Shown: positions 8,382-18,611, counted from the first letter of the stretch. The stretch is DNA of 64,000 nt from Pseudaminobacter sp047739745 (GCF_047739745.1 NZ_JBLLVA010000002.1:124001-188000); one strand, 5' to 3'. Made by a program: numbers and translations. The notes: generated by a model from the letters alone, not told the origin.

Positions 8382-9416
8382 ATGTCCAACATGATGCGCG
8401 CACTGGTGAAGGCGAAGCCCGAGCCGGGGATCTGGATGGAAGAGGTTCCGGTGCCGGAGATCGGCCCGAACGACGTGCTGATCAAGATCAAAAAGACGGC
8501 GATCTGCGGCACCGACGTCCACATCTACAATTGGGACCAGTGGGCGCAGAAGACGGTGCCGGTACCGATGGTCACCGGCCATGAATTCGTCGGCGAAGTG
8601 GCCGATTTCGGCGCGGCCGTAACCGAATACAGGGTCGGCCAGCGCGTTTCGGGCGAGGGCCATATCGTGTGCGGCCATTGCCGCAACTGCCGCGCCGGAC
8701 GCGGCCATCTATGCCGAAACACGCTCGGCGTCGGTGTCAACCGGCCGGGCGCGTTTGCGGAATATCTGGCCATCCCACAGCACAATGTCGTGCCGATCCC
8801 CGACGACGTGCCTGACGAAATCGCGGCGATCTTTGATCCGCTCGGCAATGCCGTGCATACCGCGCTTTCGTTCGATCTGGTCGGCGAGGACGTGCTGGTG
8901 ACGGGCGCCGGTCCCATCGGCATCATGGGCGCGCTGGTGGCGCAGGCGGTCGGCGCGCGCAAGGTTGTCATCACCGACATCAATCCCGTGCGGCTTGAGC
9001 TTGCCCGCAAGCTCGGCGTTCATCATGTGGTCGATGCGTCGAAGCAGAAGCTGCGAGACGTGATGCGCGAGGAGGGCATGACCGAGGGCTTCGACGTCGG
9101 GCTTGAAATGTCGGGTGCCGCGCCCGCCTTCCGCGACATGATCGACACGATGAACAATGGTGGCAAGATCGCCATTCTCGGCATCGCCCCGACCGGCTTC
9201 GAGATCGAATGGAACAAGGTCATCTTCAAGATGCTGCACCTGAAGGGCATCTATGGCCGCGAAATGTTCGAGACCTGGTACAAGATGATCGCGCTGGTGC
9301 AGGGACCTCTGGACGTCTCGGGCCTCATCACGCACCGGCTCGGCATCGACGACTACATCAGCGGCTTCGAGGCGATGAAGAGCGGCAATTCCGGCAAGGT
9401 GGTGATGGACTGGTGA
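8382..9416 (+). CDS. tdh: L-threonine 3-dehydrogenase
   Basis: Tdh is a zinc-dependent medium-chain dehydrogenase that oxidises L-threonine to 2-amino-3-ketobutyrate with NAD+, feeding Kbl. Length is 344 residues. The catalytic zinc region has Cys42 in AICGTDVHIYNWDQWAQ and GHEFVGEV. The structural zinc cysteines are 97, 100, 103 and 111 in CGHCRNCRAGRGHLC. A Rossmann motif, GAGPIGIMG, follows. The start has a good Shine-Dalgarno site (AGAGGAACAAGATC before ATG). The stop lies one base before the MITE-like element at 9418, so the native 3' flank has been displaced. Confidence 0.97.
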   Translation: MSNMMRALVKAKPEPGIWMEEVPVPEIGPNDVLIKIKKTAICGTDVHIYNWDQWAQKTVPVPMVTGHEFVGEVADFGAAVTEYRVGQRVSGEGHIVCGHCRNCRAGRGHLCRNTLGVGVNRPGAFAEYLAIPQHNVVPIPDDVPDEIAAIFDPLGNAVHTALSFDLVGEDVLVTGAGPIGIMGALVAQAVGARKVVITDINPVRLELARKLGVHHVVDASKQKLRDVMREEGMTEGFDVGLEMSGAAPAFRDMIDTMNNGGKIAILGIAPTGFEIEWNKVIFKMLHLKGIYGREMFETWYKMIALVQGPLDVSGLITHRLGIDDYISGFEAMKSGNSGKVVMDW

Positions 9417-9417
9417 G

Positions 9418-9688
9418 CTAGGACCAATCGACATTCAGGGTTTGGGCGTGGCGCGAGCCGGATTTCGGTCCTGAACAGGAGAAAAGCGCAAGGCGGTGTC
9501 GACCACCGTCGAGCATTTTCGACGCATTCAGGGCCGCAATCCGCCGCGTCCCGCAGGATATGGCAAAATCGCCCATTTCCGCGTCGCGAAGCCTCGACGC
9601 AGGGCAACTGCGCCGTCGGCTCCGCTCCTCGAACTGAACGATTTTTGCTCATACCACGCCTCAAATCCTGAATGTCGATTGGTCCTAG
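9418..9688. mobile_element. MITE-like element with ~22-bp terminal inverted repeats and CTAG ends
   Basis: The region begins CTAGGACCAATCGACATTCA and ends with the exact reverse complement; at least the outer 22 bp match perfectly. Beyond that the arms continue as an imperfect repeat (GGGTTTGGGCGTGG against GGATTTGAGGCGTGG). Total length is 271 bp and I see no coding sequence. Because CTAG is itself a palindrome, it could be a 4-bp target duplication, as made by IS5-type elements, or part of the repeat. The element sits immediately after the tdh stop, and its right-hand CTAG supplies the TAG stop of the minus-strand MarR gene. A non-autonomous transposon remnant is the best reading. Confidence 0.65.
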
Positions 9689-10131
9689 TCCACATCAGCC
9701 GCCTGTTCGAGTGCGGCAAGCCCCTGCACGATCGCCCGCCGCGTCTGCTCGTCGAGATGCCCCAGAAGATCGGTCTCGAATCCCCTCGCCAAGGGCACCA
9801 TCTCGCGATAGGCGGCGATGCCGGCCTTCGTCAGCCTCAGATGCTCGATGCGGCGGTCGACCGGATCGGGCGTGCGGGTAAGCCATTTGCGCCGTTCCAG
9901 CGCTGCCACGGCGCGCGAAACCTTGGTCTTGTGCATGGTCGAATGGGCGCCGATGCCGCTTGCCGTCATCGATCCATACTGACCGAGCGTGGCGAAAGTT
10001 CTCCATTCAGGCCGGGTCAGGCCGTTAAGATCCCGATAGGTCTTGGCAAATCGCCGGCTGACAGCATCGGCAAGCCGGTTCAGTCGATAGGGTAGAAAAT
10101 TTTCCAGCTCGAGAATGTCGTCGCCTGACAT
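9685..10131 (-). CDS. MarR-family transcriptional regulator, probable regulator of hmgA
   Basis: A 148-residue winged-helix protein. The fold is recognisable from LPYRLNRLADAVSRRFAKTY (dimerisation helix), LTRPEWRTFATLG, the recognition helix MHKTKVSRAVAALERRKWL, and the wing with TPDPVDRRIEHLRLTKAG. The start at 10131 (MSGDDILELENFLP) is preceded by GGAGATCAATTTCG; an upstream Met at 10176 lacks such a site. It is divergent from hmgA, and a 14-bp palindrome lies in the shared region, so local control of homogentisate catabolism is likely. Its TAG stop lies in the right-hand CTAG of the adjacent MITE-like element, so the last codon or codons may have been altered by the insertion. Confidence 0.88.
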   Translation of the reverse strand: MSGDDILELENFLPYRLNRLADAVSRRFAKTYRDLNGLTRPEWRTFATLGQYGSMTASGIGAHSTMHKTKVSRAVAALERRKWLTRTPDPVDRRIEHLRLTKAGIAAYREMVPLARGFETDLLGHLDEQTRRAIVQGLAALEQAADVD

Positions 10132-10201
10132 CGAAATTGATCTCCATCGGTTCTGCTGCTTCGCGGCCGTGTGCAACCCCGCCCGGCCGGAAACGTTGAT
10201 A

Positions 10202-10230
10202 GTTACAAATCCGATGGTTACGAATGTAAC
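10202..10230. promoter_or_regulatory. MarR-type operator candidate between marR and hmgA
   Basis: A perfect palindrome GTTACGAATGTAAC spans 10217-10230, and an additional half-site, GTTACAAAT, starts at 10202 at a 15-bp spacing. The array lies 44 bp before the hmgA ATG and about 70 bp from the regulator start. Placement and symmetry fit a MarR dimer site controlling both directions; binding is inferred. Confidence 0.55.
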
Positions 10231-10274
10231 GAAGACAAGTCAATAATTGCAAGCCAGCAAAAAGGAGAGATGCC

Positions 10275-11588
10275 ATGGGCCTTTCTTATATGCCAGGCTT
10301 CGGCAATGACTTCGAGACAGAGAGCCTGCCCGGTGCATTGCCCCAAGGCCGCAACTCGCCCCAGCGGCCGGCCTATGGGCTCTATGCCGAACAGCTTTCC
10401 GGTTCGCCCTTCACCGCGCCGCGCGGCGCCAACGAGCGGTCCTGGCTCTATCGTATCCGCCCGAGTGTGAAGCATACGGGACGGTTCAAACCAGTGGATT
10501 ATCCATATTGGAAGAGCGCTCCAAATATCGGCGACCATGAACTTGCGCTTGGCCAATACCGCTGGGACCCGGTTCCGATGCCCGGCAGGCCGATGGATTT
10601 TCTGACGGGCATTCGAACCATGACGACGGCCGGCGACGTGCTTGGCCAGACCGGCATGGCTGCCCATGTTTATACAGCCAGCGCCGACATGGACGACGAT
10701 CATTTCTTCAATGCCGATGGAGAATTGCTGTTGGTGCCGCAAGTCGGTGGCCTGCGGCTGCGCACTGAAATGGGCGCGATCGAGATTCAGCCGGGTGAAA
10801 TCTGCGTGTTGCCGCGCGGGCTGGTGTTCAAGGTCGAACTGATCGACGGGCCGGTTCGCGGCTACATTTGCGAAAATTACGGCGCAAAGTTTACGCTGCC
10901 CGATCGCGGGCCGATCGGTGCGAACTGCCTCGCCAATCCCCGAGACTTCAAGACGCCGACGGCTTGGTTCGAGGAAAAGGAGACACCCTGCCGGCTAATC
11001 GTGAAATGGTGCGGCAGGTTCCACGTCACCGAACTTGATCACTCACCACTCGACGTGGTCGCGTGGCACGGCAACTACGCGCCCTATAAGTATGATCTTT
11101 CCACCTATTCTCCTGTTGGCGCGATCCTGTTCGACCATCCCGACCCGTCGATTTTCACCGTATTGACGGCGCCGAGTGGCGAGGAGGGCACTGCCAATAT
11201 CGACTTCGTGCTTTTCCCGCCGCGCTGGCTGGTAGCGGAAAACACCTTCCGGCCGCCCTGGTATCACCGAAACGTCATGAGCGAATTCATGGGGCTTATC
11301 CGCGGCCAGTACGACGCCAAGGAGGAAGGCTTCGTGCCTGGCGGCATCAGCCTGCACAACATGATGCTGGCGCACGGGCCGGATGCATCAGGTTTCGAAA
11401 AAGCGACCAGGGCGGAACTGAAGCCGGTGAAACTCGACGACACCATGGCCTTCATGTTCGAAACGCGCTTTCCGCAGATGCTGACGCATTTTGCGGCCGA
11501 AACTGACGCAAGGCAGGATAACTACATCGACTGCTGGAAGGACCTGAAAAAGCGGTTCAACGGCACCCCTGAAGGCGATTGGAGCTGA
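10275..11588 (+). CDS. hmgA: homogentisate 1,2-dioxygenase
   Basis: HmgA opens the ring of homogentisate to maleylacetoacetate using Fe(II) and O2 in tyrosine/phenylalanine degradation. It is full length at 437 residues. The iron ligands are visible as His331 and Glu337 (PPWYHRNVMSEFMG) and His367 (MLAHGPD), matching human His335, Glu341 and His371. The N-terminal MPGFGNDFETES and GLYAEQLSGSPFTAPR are strongly conserved. AAAGGAGAGATGCC precedes the ATG. fahA follows after ~137 bp. Confidence 0.97.
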   Translation: MGLSYMPGFGNDFETESLPGALPQGRNSPQRPAYGLYAEQLSGSPFTAPRGANERSWLYRIRPSVKHTGRFKPVDYPYWKSAPNIGDHELALGQYRWDPVPMPGRPMDFLTGIRTMTTAGDVLGQTGMAAHVYTASADMDDDHFFNADGELLLVPQVGGLRLRTEMGAIEIQPGEICVLPRGLVFKVELIDGPVRGYICENYGAKFTLPDRGPIGANCLANPRDFKTPTAWFEEKETPCRLIVKWCGRFHVTELDHSPLDVVAWHGNYAPYKYDLSTYSPVGAILFDHPDPSIFTVLTAPSGEEGTANIDFVLFPPRWLVAENTFRPPWYHRNVMSEFMGLIRGQYDAKEEGFVPGGISLHNMMLAHGPDASGFEKATRAELKPVKLDDTMAFMFETRFPQMLTHFAAETDARQDNYIDCWKDLKKRFNGTPEGDWS

Positions 11589-11628
11589 CTTCGATGTAGC
11601 TCCCAATTCCGTCGGAGGCCGTTTTCGC

Positions 11629-11664
11629 CGAAAACCCATTCCCACTTTTCCAAACGATGCTCTA
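11629..11664. repeat. dispersed Rhizobiales intergenic repeat (short copy)
   Basis: The segment CGAAAACCCATTCCCACTT followed by TTCCAAACGATGCTCTA resembles a short repeat found between many rhizobial genes, whose other strand reads GGAAAAGTGGGAA followed by a run ending GGTTTTCG. It fills much of the 137-bp gap between hmgA and fahA. The identification is from memory; only one clear copy is visible here. Its function is unknown. Confidence 0.4.
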
Positions 11665-11725
11665 AGCTGCGGCTTGGCGGCCGAACCCGGCGCGTCATGA
11701 GAACGCTGGAGGGGACACGAGGCCG

Positions 11726-12739
11726 ATGAAACTGGCGACATTGAAGAACGGCACGCGGGATGGAAAACTGGTCGTCGTCTCGCGTGATCTGACGCGCTGT
11801 ACCGACGCTTCCTTTCTTGTTCCGACGCTGCAGGCGGCTCTTGATGATTGGCACCGCATCGCGCCCCACCTGGAGGCGCTTGCCGGTTCGCTCGAAGCCG
11901 GCGCGGTGCCGTCCACGCGCTTTCATGAACATGACGCGCATTCGCCGCTGCCCCGGGCCTACCAATGGGCGGACGGCTCGGCCTATGTCAACCACGTCGA
12001 ACTGGTGCGCAAAGCCCGCGGCGCGGCGATGCCGGAAAGTTTCTGGACCGATCCGCTGATCTACCAGGGCGGTTCGGACACGTTTCTTGCGCCGCGCGAC
12101 CCGATCCCGCTTGCCGACGAGGCGTATGGCGCCGATCTGGAGGCCGAACTGGCCGTTATAGTGGACGACGTGTCGCAAGGCGCCGGCATCGATGCCGCGC
12201 GCGAGGCGATCCGGCTGATCATGCTGGTCAATGACGTGTCGTTGCGCGGGCTCATCCCGGACGAACTGGCAAAGGGCTTCGGCTTCTACCAGTCGAAACC
12301 GGCATCCGCCTTTTCGCCGGTCGCCGCCACGCCTGATGAGTTGGGCGAGGCCTGGGATGGCGGCAAGGTTCACCTGCCGCTCACTGTCGATCTCAACGGC
12401 AAGCCTTTCGGCCGGGCGAATGCCGGTGTGGACATGACGTTCGACTTTCCGCGTCTGATCGTCCACGCGGCAAAGACCCGCCCGTTGGCGGCAGGCACCA
12501 TCATCGGTTCCGGCACGGTTTCCAACAAGCTCGATGGGGCGCCAGGAAGGCCGATTGATCAGGGCGGCGCCGGATATTCCTGCATCGCCGAAATGCGTAT
12601 GATCGAGACCATTGAAGGTGGCGCGCCGAAGACGCCGTTCCTTCGCTTCGGCGACACCGTGCGCATCGAGATGAAGGACAGGAACGGCCATTCGATCTTC
12701 GGCGCCATCGAGCAGGTGGTGCATAAATACGAGGCCTGA
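11726..12739 (+). CDS. fahA: fumarylacetoacetate hydrolase
   Basis: A 337-residue FAH-family enzyme that splits fumarylacetoacetate into fumarate and acetoacetate, the last step of the homogentisate pathway. The metal-binding FAH core is visible: YGADLEAELAVIVDDV (acidic ligands), LIMLVNDVSLRGLIP, GFGFYQSKPASAFSPVA, and GSGTVSN near the C-terminus. This is the shorter, FAHD-like bacterial form rather than the ~420-residue eukaryotic FAH. A good Shine-Dalgarno sequence (GAGGGG) precedes the ATG. Neighbours hmgA and hppD make the substrate assignment firm. Confidence 0.92.
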   Translation: MKLATLKNGTRDGKLVVVSRDLTRCTDASFLVPTLQAALDDWHRIAPHLEALAGSLEAGAVPSTRFHEHDAHSPLPRAYQWADGSAYVNHVELVRKARGAAMPESFWTDPLIYQGGSDTFLAPRDPIPLADEAYGADLEAELAVIVDDVSQGAGIDAAREAIRLIMLVNDVSLRGLIPDELAKGFGFYQSKPASAFSPVAATPDELGEAWDGGKVHLPLTVDLNGKPFGRANAGVDMTFDFPRLIVHAAKTRPLAAGTIIGSGTVSNKLDGAPGRPIDQGGAGYSCIAEMRMIETIEGGAPKTPFLRFGDTVRIEMKDRNGHSIFGAIEQVVHKYEA

Positions 12740-12754
12740 ACACGAGGCGTATGC

Positions 12755-13291
12755 ATGGACCTGTTGAGCCACAACCGCCGGATGGCACGGAACAATCTCT
12801 GGTCCAACGACAGGCTCTACCGTGCGGTGCTTGCGCTTCGACCAGGCGAGTTCGAGGCGGAGCGTACCAGCTTCTTTCCCTCCATCAAGGAAACGCTGAA
12901 CCACATCCACCTGATCGATTTGTTCTATTTCGACATGCTGGAAGAGAAGGGCGTGGGCCTTGGACTGCTCGACGGTTTCATAGCTTACGATGATCCTCGC
13001 AAGCTCGCCGCGGCGCAGGCCGATTTCGACCGAAAACTGGTCGTTTTCTGCGACGGGCTTGCCGAAACCGATCTGGAGCGTCGTGTCTCGACGGACAGGG
13101 ACGAAGCCGGCATCATCCCCGAGCGCATCGGCGACCTGCTAACGCATCTTTTCCTGCACCAGATCCACCATCGCGGACAGGTGCACGCCATGCTGTCGGG
13201 CACCTCGGTTGCCCCGCCGCAACTCGATGAGTTCTTCCTCGACTATGATCTGAGATTTCGGCGGGAAGAGGTGGAGCGGCTAGCCTTATAG
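12755..13291 (+). CDS. DinB/YfiT-fold putative metalloenzyme
   Basis: A 178-residue four-helix-bundle protein of the DinB superfamily. The metal-binding histidines are in ETLNHIHLIDLFYF (first helix pair) and HLFLHQIHHRGQVHAML (third-site HxxxH). DinB-superfamily members include thiol-dependent enzymes such as mycothiol-dependent maleylpyruvate isomerase and bacillithiol S-transferases. It starts 15 bp after fahA and looks co-transcribed with hmgA-fahA. No zeta-class glutathione transferase (the usual maleylacetoacetate isomerase, MaiA) is in the window, so this protein is a candidate for that step or for thiol-adduct handling. That role is inference; the family is secure. Confidence 0.85.
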   Translation: MDLLSHNRRMARNNLWSNDRLYRAVLALRPGEFEAERTSFFPSIKETLNHIHLIDLFYFDMLEEKGVGLGLLDGFIAYDDPRKLAAAQADFDRKLVVFCDGLAETDLERRVSTDRDEAGIIPERIGDLLTHLFLHQIHHRGQVHAMLSGTSVAPPQLDEFFLDYDLRFRREEVERLAL

Positions 13292-13309
13292 ACCAGTCGC
13301 TCCGTACGC

Positions 13310-14422
13310 CTATTCCGCCGCCTCGATCTTGATGACGCCGCGGCGGATCTGGTCTTCCTCGATGGACTCGAACAAAGCGCGGAAATTGCCCTCGCCAAAG
13401 CCTTCATCGCCCTTGCGCTGGATGAACTCGAAGAAGATCGGGCCGATGACGGTTTTCGAAAACACCTGCAGCAATATCTTTGTCATGCCGCCATCGACCA
13501 CGCCTTCGCCGTCGATCAGGATGCCGTGGTTTTTCATCCGGTCGATCGGTTCGTCATGGCCGTTCACGCGCTCATGAGACATCTCGTAATAGGTATCGGG
13601 TGGTCCGGGCATGAATTGCAGCCCGTTGTCCGCCAGCCGATCGGTGGCGTCGTAGATCGCTTCGGTTCCGACCGCGATGTGCTGGATGCCTTCGCCCTTG
13701 TACTTGCGCAGATATTCTTCGATCTGGCTCTTGTCGTCGGTGGATTCGTTGAGCGGAATACGGATCTTGCCGCAGGGCGAAGTGATGGCACGGCTGATCA
13801 GCCCGGTCATCTTGCCGGCGATGTTGAAGAAGTGAATTTGCTTGAAGCCGAAAAGGTCGCGGTAGAAGGCCCACCATTTGTCCATGTTGCCGCGATAGAC
13901 GTTGTGGGTGAGGTGGTCGAGATAATAAAAGCCGACACCTTCCGGCTTAGGATCACGCTCGCCCAGCCACTCGAATTCGGCATCATAGGCCGAGCCTTTC
14001 TCGCCATAGGTCTCGATGAAGTAAAGCAACGAGCCGCCGATGCCGACGATGGCCGGCACATCGAGCGTCTTGTCATCGCCGTCATAAGGCGTCGCGCCTT
14101 TCGCCACCGCGCGGTCATATGCATGTTTGGCGTCAACAACGCGCCACGCCATCGAAGGCGCGCAGGGACCATGCTTTTCGACGAACTTCATACCATAGGA
14201 GCCAGTTTCGGCATTGACGACGTAATTGATGTCGCCTTGCCGCCAGACGGTGATGTTCTTGGTGCGGTGCCTTGCTACCGGCGCATAGCCCATGCGCTTG
14301 AACAGCTCGGACAGTTTTTCTGGCTCCGGATGGGCGAATTCGACGAACTCGAAGCCATCGGTGCCGGCCGGATTGGTCTTGCTGATGGTTGCCGGCGGTG
14401 CATCGTGCGGAAACGGACCCAT
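13310..14422 (-). CDS. hppD: 4-hydroxyphenylpyruvate dioxygenase
   Basis: HppD converts 4-hydroxyphenylpyruvate to homogentisate with Fe(II) and O2, the entry to the pathway completed by hmgA and fahA. It has 370 residues in two vicinal-oxygen-chelate domains. Iron ligands are the His in YYLDHLTHNVYRGNM, the His in EGIQHIAVGTE, and the Glu in GPIFFEFIQRKGDEGFGEGNF, which also begins the C-terminal gating helix. The start at 14422 (MGPFPHDAPP) follows AGGAGGAGATC. It converges on the DinB gene with 18 bp between stops, and is divergent from the Lrp-type regulator. Confidence 0.97.
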   Translation of the reverse strand: MGPFPHDAPPATISKTNPAGTDGFEFVEFAHPEPEKLSELFKRMGYAPVARHRTKNITVWRQGDINYVVNAETGSYGMKFVEKHGPCAPSMAWRVVDAKHAYDRAVAKGATPYDGDDKTLDVPAIVGIGGSLLYFIETYGEKGSAYDAEFEWLGERDPKPEGVGFYYLDHLTHNVYRGNMDKWWAFYRDLFGFKQIHFFNIAGKMTGLISRAITSPCGKIRIPLNESTDDKSQIEEYLRKYKGEGIQHIAVGTEAIYDATDRLADNGLQFMPGPPDTYYEMSHERVNGHDEPIDRMKNHGILIDGEGVVDGGMTKILLQVFSKTVIGPIFFEFIQRKGDEGFGEGNFRALFESIEEDQIRRGVIKIEAAE

Positions 14423-14515
14423 GATCTCCTCCTGCCTGCGCGGCAATTTCCGATGAGTGTCATGATACTCCCGCTGCTATGCATGGTGCTTGCATTCGGA
14501 GAGCCTAAATGTTGT

Positions 14516-14540
14516 TTTGGTGCATAAGTCATGCGCCAAA
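14516..14540. promoter_or_regulatory. operator candidate between hppD and the Lrp-type regulator
   Basis: TTTGGTGCAT - AAGTC - ATGCGCCAAA is a 10-bp inverted repeat with one mismatch and a 5-bp spacer. It lies 13 bp before the regulator ATG (14553) and 94 bp before hppD. Lrp/AsnC proteins bind imperfect palindromes of about this size, so it is a good candidate for autoregulation and hppD control. Confidence 0.6.
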
Positions 14541-14552
14541 TGGGCAAACATT

Positions 14553-15020
14553 ATGGACGATACGCATATCGATCAGTTTGACCGCAAAATCCTGTCATTT
14601 CTTCAGGCCGATGGCAGGCTGACCAACAACGAGCTCTCCGAGCGCGTGAACCTGTCGGCTTCGCAGTGCTCGCGGCGGCGCCAGCGGCTTGAGGAGGATG
14701 GTTTCATCCAGGGCTATAGCGCGAGGCTCGATCGGGATCGGCTCGGCTTTCCGCTGGTCAACATCATCTCGGTGACGCTGGCGACCCATAATCGCGACAA
14801 CGCCCAGCGCTTCGCCGAGCTTTTGTCACGGCTTCCCGAGGTGCAGGAGGCACACGCGCTCACCGGCGAGATGGACTATATTTTGAAGGTGGTGACGCCG
14901 GACCTGAAATCGCTTGCCGATTTCGTCAACGACGTCCTCCTGCCGCACGAATCCGTGCAACACGTAAAAACGGCGATCGTCCTGCAAACGCTGAAGGAGA
15001 CGTCAGCCTTGCCGCTATGA
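14553..15020 (+). CDS. Lrp/AsnC-family transcriptional regulator, probable hppD regulator
   Basis: A 155-residue regulator with the classic order: N-terminal HTH (IDQFDRKILSFLQADGRLTNNELSERVNLS, recognition helix SASQCSRRRQRLEEDGFI), then a RAM ligand-binding domain (VNIISVTLATHN, VQEAHALTGEMDYILKV). The start at 14553 (MDDTHIDQFD) is the family-typical one; the frame runs back to 14490 without similarity. It is divergent from hppD over a 130-bp region that contains a 25-bp palindrome. By position it probably controls tyrosine degradation, perhaps with an aromatic amino acid as ligand. Confidence 0.9.
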   Translation: MDDTHIDQFDRKILSFLQADGRLTNNELSERVNLSASQCSRRRQRLEEDGFIQGYSARLDRDRLGFPLVNIISVTLATHNRDNAQRFAELLSRLPEVQEAHALTGEMDYILKVVTPDLKSLADFVNDVLLPHESVQHVKTAIVLQTLKETSALPL

Positions 15021-15042
15021 GCGGGTCAGATGATCGACCGGA

Positions 15043-15381
15043 TCAGGATTCAGCCTGTACCGCGAGGAACAGATTGGTCGAGCGCGCGCCGGAGCGGCAA
15101 TAGGCAAAGACCGGTCCTTCGAGTTCCTTGAGGGCTGAGGCCATGGCCGCCACGTCGTCGGGCGTCGCCGGCTGACCGCTGATCACGGGAACATGGCGGA
15201 AGCCAAGGCCTTCGGCCTCCGCGGCCTTGCGGATTTCGTCCGCGGAAGGCTGGCCCGGCTGTTCGTTATCCGGACGGTTGCAGATGATGCTCTTGAACCC
15301 GGCCGCCTTGATGGTGGCGATCTGGTCGCTGGTGATCTGTACGGCAACCGAGTAATTGTCGGAAATCTGGCGGAATTCCAT
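15043..15381 (-). CDS. TIGR01244-family sulfurtransferase/phosphatase-like protein
   Basis: A 112-residue protein of the TIGR01244 (DUF442) family, with a dual-specificity-phosphatase-like fold. The active-site loop AYCRSGARST near the C-terminus is a CxxGxR-type P-loop, and the N-terminal MEFRQISDNYSVAVQI with IICNRPDNEQPGQP are family hallmarks. In some bacteria the same domain is fused to a metallo-beta-lactamase fold (Blh/BigR-regulated, H2S detoxification), but here it stands alone. The start at 15381 is chosen over 15420 by family N-terminus. It precedes the FadJ-like gene's 3' end by about 75 bp on the other side. Substrate is unknown. Confidence 0.82.
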   Translation of the reverse strand: MEFRQISDNYSVAVQITSDQIATIKAAGFKSIICNRPDNEQPGQPSADEIRKAAEAEGLGFRHVPVISGQPATPDDVAAMASALKELEGPVFAYCRSGARSTNLFLAVQAES

Positions 15382-15455
15382 GGCGGCTCTCTTCAAAGAT
15401 TCGGTCGTTGGACCAGACATATAGTGCGCGCCGACGCTTCGTGACTACCCCGCTC

Positions 15456-17528
<2,073 letters not shown>

Positions 17529-17636
17529 GGCAAAGCTCCTTGCGGCACACTTGTTTCGCGCATCAAATCTCATCGATCATCAGTGGCCGCCATGGCGCGG
17601 TCAACCGCCTTGGGAGGCATTCCTCAAACGCGGTGT

Positions 17637-18590
17637 TCAGGAACCTAGCGCCGCGTTCTTTATCGTCGTGATGTTGTGCTTCATCATGTCGATATAGGTC
17701 GGGGCAGGGCTGGAGGCGTCCGAAAGCGCATCGGAATAGAGCGTGCCGCCGATCTTCAGGCCGGTTTCGGTGGCGATCTGTTCGATCAGGCGCGCGTTGG
17801 TGATGCTTTCGACGAAGATCGCCGACGCCTTGTCCTCCCTGACTTGCTTGATCAATGCCGCGACATCGGCGGCGGAAGCCTCCGCTTCCGTCGAGATGCC
17901 TTCCGGCGCCAGGAAGGTGATGCCGTATTCATGGGCGAAATAGCCGAACGCGTCATGCGAGGTGATAATCACCCGCCTTTCCTGCGGGATCGAGGCGACG
18001 GCGGCCCTTACCTCGGCTTCGGCCTCGTTCAATTTCTTCTCGTAGGCTTCGGCGTTTGATCTGTAGCTGTCGCAGCCCTCGGCATCCGCGGCGCAAAAGG
18101 CGTCGGCGATGTTCTTCACATAGATCCGGGCATTGGCAATTGATTGAAAGGCATGCGGGTCGATGCCGCCGTGATCGTGCTGATGATCGCTCTCGGCCTC
18201 ATGCGCCTCGCTGTCCTCGGCATGCGCATGCTCTTGCCTCACCTTGATAGGCTCGATGCCCTTGGTCAGTTCGACGACGGTTGCCTTGCTGGCGCTGGCC
18301 TCGACAAGGCGCTGCAGGAAACCTTCGAAATGCAATCCGTTCACCAGCACGACGTCGGCCCCGGCCATGGCAGCGGCGTCGGCCGGCTTCGGTTCATAGA
18401 CATGGGCGTCGCCGTCCGGACCGACCAGCGTGGTCAGTTCAATGCGATCGCCGCCGACGTTTTTCGCGAAGTCGCCGATGATGGAGAAGCTGGCGACGAC
18501 CTTCAACGGGTCGGCGGAAGCCGTGCCAATCCCAATGGGAAGTGATGTTATAACGATCATAAGGGCGGCCAGCCGAATCGTCTTGAGCAT
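17637..18590 (-). CDS. zinc/manganese ABC transporter, substrate-binding protein
   Basis: A 317-residue cluster A-I (ZnuA/TroA/AztC-like) periplasmic metal-binding protein. It has a signal peptide (hydrophobic run from about residue 7, cleavage likely after TASA). His63 (GDAHVYEP) and His146 (DPHAFQS), plus His in ITSHDAFGYF and a C-terminal Asp, are the expected ligands. A flexible acidic/His loop at residues 121-140 with six histidines precedes the second ligand; such loops are typical of zinc rather than manganese binders. It is last in the ATPase-permease-SBP operon. The family is certain; zinc over manganese is inferred. Its resemblance to AztC is a pattern judgement. Confidence 0.9.
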   Translation of the reverse strand: MLKTIRLAALMIVITSLPIGIGTASADPLKVVASFSIIGDFAKNVGGDRIELTTLVGPDGDAHVYEPKPADAAAMAGADVVLVNGLHFEGFLQRLVEASASKATVVELTKGIEPIKVRQEHAHAEDSEAHEAESDHQHDHGGIDPHAFQSIANARIYVKNIADAFCAADAEGCDSYRSNAEAYEKKLNEAEAEVRAAVASIPQERRVIITSHDAFGYFAHEYGITFLAPEGISTEAEASAADVAALIKQVREDKASAIFVESITNARLIEQIATETGLKIGGTLYSDALSDASSPAPTYIDMMKHNITTIKNAALGS

Positions 18591-18611
18591 GAAGATCTCC
18601 TTGGTAGGTGT

